From Neoaquamicrobium sediminum (GTDB lineage Bacteria > Pseudomonadota > Alphaproteobacteria > Rhizobiales > Rhizobiaceae): a stretch of 64,000 nt of DNA. The DNA lies in assembly GCF_013240295.1 (NCBI RefSeq), contig NZ_JABETK010000001.1:1-64000 (forward strand), read 5' to 3'. The notes beneath the pieces were generated by a model. The model made no database searches. It was not told where the DNA came from and saw nothing but the letters and a program-made list of their open reading frames with translations. Numbering within the stretch: position 1 is the stretch's first letter; each line of letters opens with the position of its first letter. A program made the translations under genes and the position numbers. This document shows positions 33,238-41,785 of the stretch, piece after piece.

Positions 33238-33843
33238 TCACTGAATGCGGTGGACTAGTCGCAACCCCTCCAGCATCGCCCTGAAGGCGACGACCGCCCG
33301 GGCCGAGGTTGCTTCGGGATCGTCCGAGTTGGCGATCCACAACGCCGCCTGCACCGACGCGCCGTTGATCATGCGCGCGGCGGCATCGGCTTCAATGTCC
33401 GGCCGCACGAACCCCGCCGCCTTCAGCGTGGTCAGGCTCTTGATCAGCGAGGCGATGCAGCCGTCCTGGTTGGCCCATTGAAACGGATCGCCCAGAACTG
33501 CCGGCCCATCGCGATGCACGATGCGCTGGATTTCGGGCTCCAGCGCCATCTCGATATAGGCCGTGCATTCGTCCACGAAGCCCTGCCACGGGTTGTCGGC
33601 CCTGCTGGAAATCTCGTTCAGCCGCGCCGACATCTCGCTGTCGAGCTGGGCGACAACGGCTTCCAGCAACCCCTTCTTCCCGCCGAAATGATGATAGAGC
33701 GCACCGCGGGTAAGGCCCGCCTCCGCCGTGAAATCGTCCATCGACGCTTCCGCATAGCCCACCGTGCCGAAAGCCTTTCGGGCAGCCGCAATCAGCTTGC
33801 CCCTGGTTTCGGCAATCATCTCACTGCGCGGTCTGTGCGCCAT
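33238..33843 (-). CDS. TetR family transcriptional regulator
   Basis: A 201-residue repressor with the N-terminal helix-turn-helix (TRGKLIAAARKAFGTVGYAEASMDDFTAEAGLTRGALYHHFGGKKGLLEAV, about 15-61) and a ligand-binding C-terminal domain. It is divergent from an MFS transporter. The 139-bp gap contains three copies of CATACG-N3-CGTATG, so it very likely represses the transporter and itself. The start ATG at 33843 is chosen at the conserved MAHRPRSE; a longer in-frame reading to 33903 would run into the operators. Confidence 0.92.
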   Translation of the reverse strand: MAHRPRSEMIAETRGKLIAAARKAFGTVGYAEASMDDFTAEAGLTRGALYHHFGGKKGLLEAVVAQLDSEMSARLNEISSRADNPWQGFVDECTAYIEMALEPEIQRIVHRDGPAVLGDPFQWANQDGCIASLIKSLTTLKAAGFVRPDIEADAAARMINGASVQAALWIANSDDPEATSARAVVAFRAMLEGLRLVHRIQ

Positions 33844-33877
33844 GGTCTGGTTTCCTATCAGCTTCTGTACCAATCGA

Positions 33878-33892
33878 CATACGTCTCGTATG
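33878..33892. promoter_or_regulatory. TetR operator copy 1
   Basis: CATACG-TCT-CGTATG, a perfect 6-bp inverted repeat with 3-bp spacer, 35 bp upstream of the TetR start codon. It is the exact reverse complement of copy 2. Confidence 0.8.
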
Positions 33893-33900
33893 CCAATTGA

Positions 33901-33915
33901 CATACGAGACGTATG
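33901..33915. promoter_or_regulatory. TetR operator copy 2
   Basis: CATACG-AGA-CGTATG, centred 23 bp from copy 1. Copies 1 and 2 plus their spacer CCAATTGA form an almost perfect 38-bp palindrome. Confidence 0.8.
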
Positions 33916-33931
33916 AACTTACGTGCACATT

Positions 33932-33946
33932 CATACGATGCGTATG
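33932..33946. promoter_or_regulatory. TetR operator copy 3
   Basis: CATACG-ATG-CGTATG, centred 31 bp from copy 2 and about 44 bp before the transporter start codon. It shares both half-sites exactly with the other copies; only the spacer differs. Confidence 0.8.
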
Positions 33947-33982
33947 TAAGTCAACTCATGCCGAAAATCGAGGAGTTTCCCG

Positions 33983-35200
33983 ATGGCAAATCCATATGGC
34001 GTAATTTTCAGTGCGCGGGGAGCCAAGGGCTTTTCCTCCGCGGCCTTCTTCGCCCGCCTACCGATCGCGATGGCGCCGATCGGCATCGTGGCGATGCTGT
34101 CCCAAACCCATGGCGAATATTGGCTGGCCGGTGCCGTCTCGGCCACCTTCGCGCTCACCAACGCGTTCATCGCGCCGCAGATATCGCGTTTCATCGACCG
34201 GTTCGGGCAGACGGCTGTTGCCACGCCGGCCACGATCGTCTCCGCGCTAGCGTTCCTGGCTCTGCTTGCCGCGACCAACCAGGGTTGGGCCAACTGGACG
34301 CTCTTCGTGTCTGCTTTTCTTGCAGGTTTCATGCCGAGCATGCCGGCCATGGTGCGGGCGCGGTGGACGGAGCTCTTCCGTGACAGGCCGGAGCTCAACA
34401 CCGCGTTCGCCTTCGAATCGGCAGCCGACGAGCTCGTCTATATCGCCGGCGCTTCGCTTTCCGTCGGCCTCAGCGTCGCGCTGTTTCCCGAAGCAGGCAT
34501 GCTGACCAGCACCGTCCTGCTGATCGTCGGCACCGCCGTCTTCCTGTTGCAGCGTTCCACAGAGCCGGCCCTTCAGCCCGCCGAAGACGCATCGACACAT
34601 TCCGCGATCCGGCAACGCCCGGTACAGATCGTGACGCTGGCGCTCATCTTCGTAGGCGCCATCTTCGCCACCGCCGAAGTCAGCTCGGTGGCGATCACGG
34701 AAGAACTCGGCCAGCCGAACGCCGCCACGCTCGTCATCGGCGTCTATGCGCTGGGCTCGTTCGTGGTCGGCCTTATCATGGGCGCGCTCAGCCTGAAGAC
34801 GCCGCTGCACCGCCAGCTTCTAATTGCGCTGTCGATCGTCGGCGCCACCACGGTTCCGCTTCTCTTCGCAGATACCGTCACCCTGCTGGCACTTGCGGTC
34901 TTCCTCAGCGGCGTGGCGATCTCGCCGACCTTCATCACGGCCTTCGGCCTGATCGAACGGCGCGTGCCGGCCAACATGCTCACCGAGGGCGTCACCTGGG
35001 TCATGACCGGCATCGGCATCGGCATGGCGTTCGGCGCGTTCGCGACGGGTTGGGTTGTGGACAATTTCGGCGCCCGGAACGGCTTCTGGGTATCGGTCAT
35101 CGCCGGTGCGGCGGCATTCACGACCGTCCTTCTCGGCCAGCGCAGCCTTGCCGGCGAAAGGCGGGCATCTGCTGCCTCGCTGGCTCAGCCGGCAGAGTAG
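33983..35200 (+). CDS. MFS transporter, probable drug/solute exporter
   Basis: A 405-residue major facilitator with about 12 TM helices. Conserved features are AGAVSATFALTNAFIAPQISRFIDRFGQ (the loop 2-3 region with R-x-x-D-R) and the second half beginning PVQIVTLALIFVGAIFATAEVSSVA. GAGGAG precedes the ATG at 33983. The divergent TetR regulator and triple operator suggest inducible efflux. No residue points to a substrate. A terminator hairpin follows at 35218. Confidence 0.88.
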   Translation: MANPYGVIFSARGAKGFSSAAFFARLPIAMAPIGIVAMLSQTHGEYWLAGAVSATFALTNAFIAPQISRFIDRFGQTAVATPATIVSALAFLALLAATNQGWANWTLFVSAFLAGFMPSMPAMVRARWTELFRDRPELNTAFAFESAADELVYIAGASLSVGLSVALFPEAGMLTSTVLLIVGTAVFLLQRSTEPALQPAEDASTHSAIRQRPVQIVTLALIFVGAIFATAEVSSVAITEELGQPNAATLVIGVYALGSFVVGLIMGALSLKTPLHRQLLIALSIVGATTVPLLFADTVTLLALAVFLSGVAISPTFITAFGLIERRVPANMLTEGVTWVMTGIGIGMAFGAFATGWVVDNFGARNGFWVSVIAGAAAFTTVLLGQRSLAGERRASAASLAQPAE

Positions 35201-35217
35201 CCTTGACCGGAAACGAG

Positions 35218-35242
35218 GAGCCCGCGGTTGCGGGGCTCTTTT
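35218..35242 (+). terminator. Rho-independent terminator after the MFS gene
   Basis: GAGCCCGC pairs with GCGGGGCTC (one bulged G) around a GGTT loop, followed by TTTT. It lies 18 bp after the transporter stop and between convergent genes. Confidence 0.75.
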
Positions 35243-35270
35243 CCGTTCAGGCACCTGCATGCGAAAGCGG

Positions 35271-36371
35271 CTACAGGATTTCGGTCGAGCTGATCTCGAT
35301 GCCGAAGCCTTCCAGCCCGACATAGTGCTTTTCGCGCGAGGTGATGAGCTGGATGGAGGCGATGCCGAGGTCGCGCAGTATCTGCGCGCCGAGGCCGATC
35401 TCCCGCCACTCGCTCTCGCGCCGCAGCGCCTCCTCATGCGCCTCGCTGCCTTCGTGAGCTGGGCGATTGCGCGTCTTCTGGCCAACGCCGACGGAGCCCT
35501 CGCGCAAATAGACAATGACGCCGCGGCGGCTTTCGCCCATGCGGCGCATGAGCTCGTCCAGGCGGCTGTCGGGACCGAACACGTCGGTCACCACGTCTTC
35601 GGGATGTAGACGCACCGGCACGTCGGTGCCGTCGCGTATATCGCCGAAAACCAGCGCGAAGTGTTGCATGGCGTCCCACGGAAGCCGGTATGTATAGGCC
35701 TTGGCTGGGCCGGCGACCGTATCCACGTCGAAACAGGCGACGCGCTCGATCAGCGTTTCCTGCCGTTGCCTGTAGGCGATGAGATCGGCGACGGAGACCT
35801 GTCTGAGACCGTGTGTTTCGGCAAAGGCGGAAACCTGCGGGCCGCGCATCACGGTGCCGTCGTCGTTGACCAGTTCGCATATGACGCCGACTGGCGGCAG
35901 ACCGGCCAGCTTGCACAGGTCCACCGCGGCCTCGGTATGGCCCGAGCGCATGAGCACGCCGCCCTCGCGAGCGACCAGCGGAAAGATGTGGCCCGGGCGC
36001 ACGAAATCGGCAGCACCGACATTGCCGTTGGCAAGATTGCGCACAGTCAGCGTGCGGTCCTCGGCAGAAATGCCGGTCGTGGTGCCGTGCTTGAAGTCGA
36101 CGCTGATCGTGAAGGCCGTCGAGTGCGGCGCGTCGTTGTCGGCCACCATCGGCTGAAGATTGAGCCGCTTGGCCTCCTCGCGCGGCATCGGCGTGCAGAC
36201 GATGCCCGAGGTGTGGCGCACGATGAAGGCCATCTTCTCCGGCGTGCAGTGCACGGCGGCCACGATCAGATCGCCTTCGTTCTCGCGCCCGTCATCGTCC
36301 ATGACGACGACGATCTCGCCGCGCTCGAAGGCGCGCAGCGCCTCAACGATCTTCTTCTGGTCGTATGCCAT
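35271..36371 (-). CDS. ribB: 3,4-dihydroxy-2-butanone-4-phosphate synthase with a degenerate GTP cyclohydrolase II domain
   Basis: Makes the four-carbon precursor of riboflavin; 366 residues. The N-terminal DHBP synthase domain is complete: VVMDDDGRENEGDLI (acidic active site), HTSGIVCTPM, TGISAEDRT and RPGHIFPL...GVLMRSGHTEAAVDL. The C-terminal half aligns with GTP cyclohydrolase II but lacks its zinc cysteines: the expected HSECLTGDVFGSxRCDC region reads HPEDVVTDVFGPDSRLDEL. It is therefore the RibBX type known in several proteobacteria, probably without cyclohydrolase activity. It is followed on the other strand by the MFS terminator and preceded by aroC. Confidence 0.92.
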   Translation of the reverse strand: MAYDQKKIVEALRAFERGEIVVVMDDDGRENEGDLIVAAVHCTPEKMAFIVRHTSGIVCTPMPREEAKRLNLQPMVADNDAPHSTAFTISVDFKHGTTTGISAEDRTLTVRNLANGNVGAADFVRPGHIFPLVAREGGVLMRSGHTEAAVDLCKLAGLPPVGVICELVNDDGTVMRGPQVSAFAETHGLRQVSVADLIAYRQRQETLIERVACFDVDTVAGPAKAYTYRLPWDAMQHFALVFGDIRDGTDVPVRLHPEDVVTDVFGPDSRLDELMRRMGESRRGVIVYLREGSVGVGQKTRNRPAHEGSEAHEEALRRESEWREIGLGAQILRDLGIASIQLITSREKHYVGLEGFGIEISSTEIL

Positions 36372-36396
36372 GCAGGCTGCCCCTCGCTATGTCCGG

Positions 36397-37503
36397 TCAG
36401 GCAATGCGGCCGGTCTGGCCGCGATGTCGCAGATAATGGTCCGCGATTGCGCAGGCAACCATGGCCTCGCCGATCGGTACAGCGCGGATTCCGACGCAAG
36501 GGTCGTGACGCCCCTTGGTACGCACATCGACATCCTTGCCGTCGACGTCGACGGAACGGCGGGGCGTCAGGATCGACGATGTCGGTTTCACCGCAAAACG
36601 CGCGACGACCGGCTGGCCCGTGGAGATGCCGCCAAGGATGCCGCCAGCGTGGTTGTCCAGGAACAGCGGCTTGCCATCGTTGCCGATGCGCATCTCGTCT
36701 GCGTTTTGCTCACCCGTCATGCGCGCGGTGGCGAAACCGTCGCCGATCTCCACGCCCTTGACCGCGTTGATCGACATCAATCCGGAGGCGATGTCCTGAT
36801 CGAGCTTGGCGTACACCGGCGCGCCGAGACCGGCGGGCACACCCTCGGCGACGATCTCGATCAATGCGCCTACGGAGGAGCCGGCCTTGCGCACCTCATC
36901 CAGATAGTCGGTGAAGACGGTCACGGAAGCCGGATCGGGCGTGAAGAACGGATTGTCGGCGCTCTCGATGAAATCCCAGTTCCAGTTCGCGCGGTCGATC
37001 TCCTTCGTTCCCATCGCCACCAGGGCGCCGCGCACGACCATGCCCGGCACGACCTTGCGCGCAAGCGCGCCGGCCGCCACCCGCGCCGCCGTCTCCCGCG
37101 CCGAGGAGCGGCCGCCGCCGCGATAGTCGCGGATGCCGTATTTGATGTCGTAGGTGTAGTCGGCGTGGCCCGGCCGATACTGGCGGGCGATCTCGCCATA
37201 ATCCTTGGATCGCTGGTCGACGTTTTCGATCATCATCGAGACAGGCGTGCCGGTGGTAATCAGTATCTCGGCATCCGAGTCGTCGGGGACCACGCCGGAG
37301 AGCACCTTGACCTGGTCCGGCTCGCGGCGCTGGGTGACGAAGCGCGACTGGCCAGGGCGTCGCCGGTCGAGTTCCGCCTGGATCTCGGCCAGCGTGAAAC
37401 GGATACCGGGCGGGCAGCCATCAACGACGCAGCCGAGCGCCGGCCCGTGGCTTTCGCCCCAGGTCGTGACGCGAAACAGATGACCGAATGTATTGTGCGA
37501 CAT
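36397..37503 (-). CDS. aroC: Chorismate synthase
   Basis: Final step of the shikimate pathway, FMN-dependent; 368 residues. Signatures are [54 protein letters not shown], and [26 protein letters not shown]. It starts at ATG 37503 ([10 protein letters not shown]). It lies directly upstream of the ribB-like gene on the same strand with a 25-bp gap, a common rhizobial pair. Confidence 0.97.
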   Translation of the reverse strand: MSHNTFGHLFRVTTWGESHGPALGCVVDGCPPGIRFTLAEIQAELDRRRPGQSRFVTQRREPDQVKVLSGVVPDDSDAEILITTGTPVSMMIENVDQRSKDYGEIARQYRPGHADYTYDIKYGIRDYRGGGRSSARETAARVAAGALARKVVPGMVVRGALVAMGTKEIDRANWNWDFIESADNPFFTPDPASVTVFTDYLDEVRKAGSSVGALIEIVAEGVPAGLGAPVYAKLDQDIASGLMSINAVKGVEIGDGFATARMTGEQNADEMRIGNDGKPLFLDNHAGGILGGISTGQPVVARFAVKPTSSILTPRRSVDVDGKDVDVRTKGRHDPCVGIRAVPIGEAMVACAIADHYLRHRGQTGRIA

Positions 37504-37589
37504 GCGACAGCCCGCGGAGAGTTTTCGCGTCGCTTCTATTGGCGTTTGCCATGGGCGTCAAACGACGCCCATGGCTCTGGTATCCGCGC

Positions 37590-38048
37590 CTACTTCGCCT
37601 TGCCGTCCAGCCAACCCTCGATGGATGTCAGCATATGCTGCCAGCCTTCGCGATGACCCTCGACGCTGTCGTTACCGTCGAAATAGAGCCCCTGCTCTAC
37701 CAGCCGCATGCGCGTGCCCTCGCCATGCTTGTCGAAGGCGACGGTTACCGTGCCCGCGAAAGTCAGCGCGCCGTTTGCGCGCAATGAGCTGCCGTAGACG
37801 ATCCGGCGTTCGGGATCGATCTCCAGGTAGCGGTTCTCGTTCAGATATTCGTCGCCGCCCTCCGGGCCGAATCGGCAGATATCGGTGTCGCCGGCAGCGA
37901 AGCTGAAGCGGTCGAAATCCATATGCCAGCCCGGGCCGGGATGGCCCCACTGCCGTTGCGCTTCCTCCTGCGACCAGGCCGCGAATACCGCAGCGACCGG
38001 GTGATGGTACTCCTTCGTCAGATCGACGGTGCCTTCTTCAAGTTTCAT
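37590..38048 (-). CDS. SRPBCC (AHSA1-like) domain protein
   Basis: A 152-residue protein of the START/AHSA1 fold: EYHHPVAAVFAAWSQEEAQRQWG at the N-terminus (the ...a.p.vfaAwtdpe.l.qW pattern), then GWHMDFDRFSFAAGDTDICRF and GTVTVAFDKHGEGTRMRLVEQGLYFDG. The fold binds hydrophobic ligands; no partner is known. It is divergent from an AraC regulator with 109 bp between, so it may be its target. The start at 38048 is chosen at MKLEEGTVDL. Confidence 0.85.
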   Translation of the reverse strand: MKLEEGTVDLTKEYHHPVAAVFAAWSQEEAQRQWGHPGPGWHMDFDRFSFAAGDTDICRFGPEGGDEYLNENRYLEIDPERRIVYGSSLRANGALTFAGTVTVAFDKHGEGTRMRLVEQGLYFDGNDSVEGHREGWQHMLTSIEGWLDGKAK

Positions 38049-38157
38049 GATTTTTCCTTTCCTGCCGGGTGTTTGACGAGGCCAGCATCGGCAAAGCAGC
38101 GCGAGGCCGCCAGAGCGCGTATCGACAAAAACAGGGCATTCGTGCCATTCTCGTCTC

Positions 38158-39162
38158 ATGCCATTTCAACCTCGCCCGACAGAGCCTCTGCGCGTGTCCA
38201 TCCTTTCCCTGCCGGAAAGCGGGACGATGGCCGCCTTCGGCCTGCATGAGGTGCTGAACGATGCTGGCAGGGGCCATGGCGCGCGTCCACTGGAGGCCCG
38301 GCTGACCGCCCGGCGCGCGCAAGCGTTCAATTCCAGTACGGGGCTGCGCGTCACGCCGCAGCAGGATCTCGGCGCCGAACGCGCGGACGTGGTCATCGTC
38401 TGCGACATCCATCTCGACCAGACCGACACGCCGGAAGGCCGCTGGGCCGAAGAGATCACCTGGGTGCGGAGCCACCTCGACAGCGGCGCTCTCGTCTGCT
38501 CGACCTGCAGCGGCGCCGTGCTTCTCGCCGAAGCGGGGCTGCTGAACGGAGCCGAAGTGGCATCTCACTGGACGATGGCCGACCTCTTCCGCGACCGCTA
38601 TCCGAGCGTGACGTTCAGGCCGGAACGCATCCTGTGCGACAGCGGGCACGGCGGCCAGATCGTCACGACAGGAGGTGCCTCGTCGTGGCAGGACCTCGCG
38701 CTATACCTGATCGGACGCTTCTGCGGGGCAGAGGAAGCTGCACGCGTGGCGCGGCTGTTTCTGCTGGGCGACCGCGGCTACGGCCAGCTTCCGTTCGCAT
38801 CCATGGCCCGCCCGCGCCAACACAGTGACGCGATCGTGAGCAGGGTGCAGGCCTGGCTGGTGGATAATTACGCCACACAGAATCCCGTCACCGCGATGGT
38901 TGAACGCTCCGGCCTGCCCGAGCGCACGCTCAAGCGCAGGTTCAAGGCAGCCACCGGCTACACGCCGGTCGAATATGTGCAGGCGCTGCGCATTGAGGAA
39001 GCGAAGCAGATGCTTGAAACGGAGGACAGCGCCATCGAGGAGATCGGCGCCAAGGTCGGCTACAGCGATCCGACCTTCTTCCGCAAGCTGTTCAGGCGCC
39101 GGGTCGGCGTGACGCCGGCGCAATACCGGCAGCGCAACCGGTTTCGCGGGCTCGCCCAATGA
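38158..39162 (+). CDS. GlxA/FtrA-like AraC regulator with DJ-1/PfpI domain
   Basis: A 334-residue regulator of the GATase-1/DJ-1 plus AraC type. The N-terminal half has the DJ-1 nucleophile-elbow region LVCSTCSGAVLLAEAGLLNGAEVASHW with a Cys in the usual place. The C-terminal two helix-turn-helix motifs are VTAMVERSGLPERTLKRRFKAATGYTPVEYVQALRIEEAKQML and IEEIGAKVGYSDPTFFRKLFRRRVGVTPAQYRQ. Ligand and targets are unknown. It is divergent from the SRPBCC gene. Confidence 0.92.
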   Translation: MPFQPRPTEPLRVSILSLPESGTMAAFGLHEVLNDAGRGHGARPLEARLTARRAQAFNSSTGLRVTPQQDLGAERADVVIVCDIHLDQTDTPEGRWAEEITWVRSHLDSGALVCSTCSGAVLLAEAGLLNGAEVASHWTMADLFRDRYPSVTFRPERILCDSGHGGQIVTTGGASSWQDLALYLIGRFCGAEEAARVARLFLLGDRGYGQLPFASMARPRQHSDAIVSRVQAWLVDNYATQNPVTAMVERSGLPERTLKRRFKAATGYTPVEYVQALRIEEAKQMLETEDSAIEEIGAKVGYSDPTFFRKLFRRRVGVTPAQYRQRNRFRGLAQ

Positions 39163-39269
39163 TGGCTCGTTTGCCCCGTTCACTGCCGTTTCGCCACTGA
39201 CGCTAAAGCCACAGCCAGGCCACGATCACCGCATCGGGCACGGCGCCCGCTCACCTGATGGAGGCAATG

Positions 39270-39872
39270 ATGGATTTCTTCTACACCCCGGGCACATGCA
39301 GCCAGGCTGCCCACATCCTGCTTCGCGAGGCAGGGCTGGCGTTTTGCGCGCACAAGGTCGACATCTTTTCCGGCAAGGTGGATGACGGCAGCAACTACAG
39401 GGCGATCAACCCGAACGGTTATGTGCCGGCAATCGCGCTCGACGACGGAACGCTGCTGACGGAAAACGTCGCCCTGCTCGACTGGATCGATGCGCAACGC
39501 ACGGATGCTAGTTCGCCAGCGCCGATGGAGCGCTACCGGCACCTCCAGATGCTCGCCTTCCTGTCCACCGAGGTGCACAAGCCTTTCGTGCGCCTGTTCT
39601 TTACCGAGAGCGAAGACGAAATGACCTATTTGCGCCAAGTCCTGGAGCAGCGCTTCGCCTGGGTCGGCTCCGTCATGCGGGGGCCCCACATGCTAGGTGA
39701 GCACTTCTCGGCGTCGGACGCCTTTGCCTATGTCATGCTGCGCTGGGCGGCGATGGTCAAACTGGAAGTCCCGGAACGGCTGCAAGCGCTTGCGGGACTG
39801 ATAGAGGCCCGCGATTCGGTCCGGACGGTCCTTGCAGCCGAAGAGCAGGAACTGCTCGGCATGGCGGCCTGA
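39270..39872 (+). CDS. Glutathione S-transferase family protein
   Basis: A 200-residue GST. The thioredoxin-like N-terminal domain starts MDFFYTPGTCSQAAHILLREAGLAF, with the CS pair where the glutathione-activating residue sits in beta-class enzymes. NPNGYVPAIALDDGTLLTENVALLDWI gives the cis-Pro and the E-S/N pocket. The C-terminal helical domain ends in RLQALAGLIEARDSVRTVLAAEEQ. The start at 39270 is chosen because GGAGG lies five bases upstream; 39258 and 39267 are alternatives. Confidence 0.88.
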   Translation: MDFFYTPGTCSQAAHILLREAGLAFCAHKVDIFSGKVDDGSNYRAINPNGYVPAIALDDGTLLTENVALLDWIDAQRTDASSPAPMERYRHLQMLAFLSTEVHKPFVRLFFTESEDEMTYLRQVLEQRFAWVGSVMRGPHMLGEHFSASDAFAYVMLRWAAMVKLEVPERLQALAGLIEARDSVRTVLAAEEQELLGMAA

Positions 39873-40022
39873 ACAGGCACGACCTGCGAGCCGGATTATG
39901 CGGTGGAACAGTTGCCACCGGGCACGGTTAAAGTTTTGACACAGTCAGCCTGTTTCTGCTTTGGTCGCGCCACAAGCTCGTAGGTCGCCTCGCCGGTGCG
40001 AGGCCAGTTGCAAGGAACCACA

Positions 40023-40292
40023 ATGCGTAAGGTGACAAGGGCTGCTTCCGCTTTTCTGATCGCAACCGGCATCGCGCTGTCGCCGATGACCGCATTTGCC
40101 GCCGACGACGATGAAGGCACGATCGCCACCGTCGACCGCGAGGGCCTGACGATCACACTGGACAACGGGAACACCTATAAGCTGTCAGGGGAATTCGACG
40201 TTGAATCGCTTCAGGAAGGCGTCGATGTCGTTCTGGCCTACGACACGATCGGCGGCGTGAAGACCGTCACCGACCTGATTATCTACGAATAG
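40023..40292 (+). CDS. DUF1344 family secreted protein
   Basis: An 89-residue periplasmic protein with a signal peptide (MRKVTRAASAFLIATGIALSPMTAFA) and a small beta domain: DDEGTIATVDREGLTITLDNGNTYKLSGEFDVESLQEGVDVVLAYDTIGG. DUF1344 is common in Rhizobiales with no known function. The ATG at 40023 follows AAGGAACC. The upstream 150-bp gap contains a TTGACA at 39936, but no matching -10 is clear. Confidence 0.85.
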   Translation: MRKVTRAASAFLIATGIALSPMTAFAADDDEGTIATVDREGLTITLDNGNTYKLSGEFDVESLQEGVDVVLAYDTIGGVKTVTDLIIYE

Positions 40293-40295
40293 GCT

Positions 40296-40886
40296 TCAAA
40301 GCCACTCCAGCCTGCCGTCGCGCAGGCGCAGCACGCGATCCTGCGGCACGATAAGGGCAGCGCATTCGGCAGGCGACAGTGTGTCGGTCAGCCGGAAGAT
40401 CGAACGGATGATGCCGCCATGCGTGACGCAGATCGTGTCACGCTCCATCTCTTCCAGCACAGGCCGGATGCGCTCGGTCAGGATCGCGTAGCTCTCCGCC
40501 CCCTCGCCCGGCGGCACGAAGTTCCACTTGTCTTCTTCGCGGCGCGCAAAGCAGCCGGAATCACTGGCTTCAAGCTCGGCGAAGGTATGTTCCTGCCAGT
40601 CGCCGAAATGCACCTCCACCAGCCGCGGGTCGAGCCGGTAGCCGTCTGGCGCCATACCTATGGCAACGCGAATGCGCTCCATCGTCTCGCGCGTACGACG
40701 CAACGGGCTTGATACGAAGTCGAAAGCCGCCGGGTCGCCAACCAGCCCGCGCAGAAGCTCACCATTGCGCGTCGCCTGAGCGCGGCCGGTGTCGTTCAGG
40801 TCGGTGTCGGCCTGTCCCTGGAGCCTGCCTTCCGCGTTCCAGTCGGTTTGTCCGTGGCGAACGAAATAGACGGTGCGGGGCATCAT
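40296..40886 (-). CDS. Histidine phosphatase (phosphoglycerate-mutase-like) family protein
   Basis: A 196-residue enzyme of the branch 1 histidine phosphatase fold. The catalytic His is in VYFVRHGQTDWN, the second in ICVTHGGIIRS, and the acid/base Glu is probably in LVEVHFGDWQEH. This is the usual position after fabI in rhizobia. The start ATG overlaps the fabI stop in GAATGATG. It could be a broad phosphatase; glycolytic mutase activity is not implied. Confidence 0.88.
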   Translation of the reverse strand: MMPRTVYFVRHGQTDWNAEGRLQGQADTDLNDTGRAQATRNGELLRGLVGDPAAFDFVSSPLRRTRETMERIRVAIGMAPDGYRLDPRLVEVHFGDWQEHTFAELEASDSGCFARREEDKWNFVPPGEGAESYAILTERIRPVLEEMERDTICVTHGGIIRSIFRLTDTLSPAECAALIVPQDRVLRLRDGRLEWL

Positions 40887-41701
40887 TCCTTGACGACGGA
40901 AATATCAGGCGCGTCGACTGCCTTCATGCCGACGACGTGGTAGCCCGAATCGACGTGGTGCACCTCACCCGTGACGCCTTTGGAAAGATCGGAAAGAAGG
41001 TACAGGCCTGAACCGCCGACCTCCTCGATCGAGACGGTCTTCTTCAGCGGAGCATTGTATTCGTTCCACTTCAAAATATAGCGGAAATCGCCGATGCCGG
41101 AGGCGGCAAGCGTCTTGATCGGGCCGGCGGAAATGGCGTTGACGCGGATGCCCGAGCCGCCGAGATCGACGGCCAGATAACGCACGCTCGCCTCGAGCGC
41201 GGCCTTGGCGACGCCCATGACGTTGTAGTGCGGCATGACCTTTTCGGCGCCGTAATAGGTCAGAGTGAGGATCGAACCGCCCTCGGTCATCAATTTCTCG
41301 GCGCGCTGTGCGACAGCCGTCAGCGAATAGACGGAGATGTCCATGGTGCGCTGGAAGTTCTCGCGCGTGGTCTCGACATAGCGACCGTCGAGTTCGTCCT
41401 TGTCGGAAAAGGCAATGGCGTGAACGAGAAAGTCGAGCTTACCCCATTTCTCGCGCAGACCGTCGAAAACAGCATCCACGCTCGACATGTCAGTGACGTC
41501 GCAATCGCCGGCCACCACGGCGCCGAGATCGGCGGCCAAGGGCTCCACACGCTTGCGGAACGCCTCACCCTGATAGGTCAGCGCCAGTTCCGCGCCCTGA
41601 TCGGCGCACGCCTTTGCTATGCCCCAGGCAATCGACCTGTTGTTGGCGACACCCATGATGAGGCCGCGCTTGCCCGCCAAGAGGCCGTTTCCTGCCGACA
41701 T
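40883..41701 (-). CDS. fabI: Enoyl-[acyl-carrier-protein] reductase (NADH) FabI
   Basis: Last reduction of each fatty-acid elongation cycle; 272 residues. The family signatures are GKRGLIMGVANNRSIAWGIAK (nucleotide binding), LVHAIAFSDKDELDGRYV, the active-site Y-x6-K in PHYNVMGVAKAALEASVRYLA, and AISAGPIKTLAASGIGDF. The start at 41701 (MSAGNGLLAGKRG) is conserved. It sits between dnaJ-like and the histidine phosphatase. Confidence 0.96.
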   Translation of the reverse strand: MSAGNGLLAGKRGLIMGVANNRSIAWGIAKACADQGAELALTYQGEAFRKRVEPLAADLGAVVAGDCDVTDMSSVDAVFDGLREKWGKLDFLVHAIAFSDKDELDGRYVETTRENFQRTMDISVYSLTAVAQRAEKLMTEGGSILTLTYYGAEKVMPHYNVMGVAKAALEASVRYLAVDLGGSGIRVNAISAGPIKTLAASGIGDFRYILKWNEYNAPLKKTVSIEEVGGSGLYLLSDLSKGVTGEVHHVDSGYHVVGMKAVDAPDISVVKE

Positions 41702-41785
41702 GTGACATCTCTCCGCATCTTCTGCCGTTGGCTGCCTATCGCACAGCCGCATGGATGCTTCAAGCTGAACGGTGACGGCTCCCGC

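Noticed and set aside
39900..39922. CGGTGG...CCACCG hairpin after the GST gene
   Set aside because: A stem of only six pairs without a U-tract; too weak to call a terminator.
39936..39970. A sigma-70 promoter (TTGACA) before the DUF1344 gene
   Set aside because: The -35-like hexamer is good but no reasonable -10 is found at 16-18 bp, so I did not list it as a promoter.
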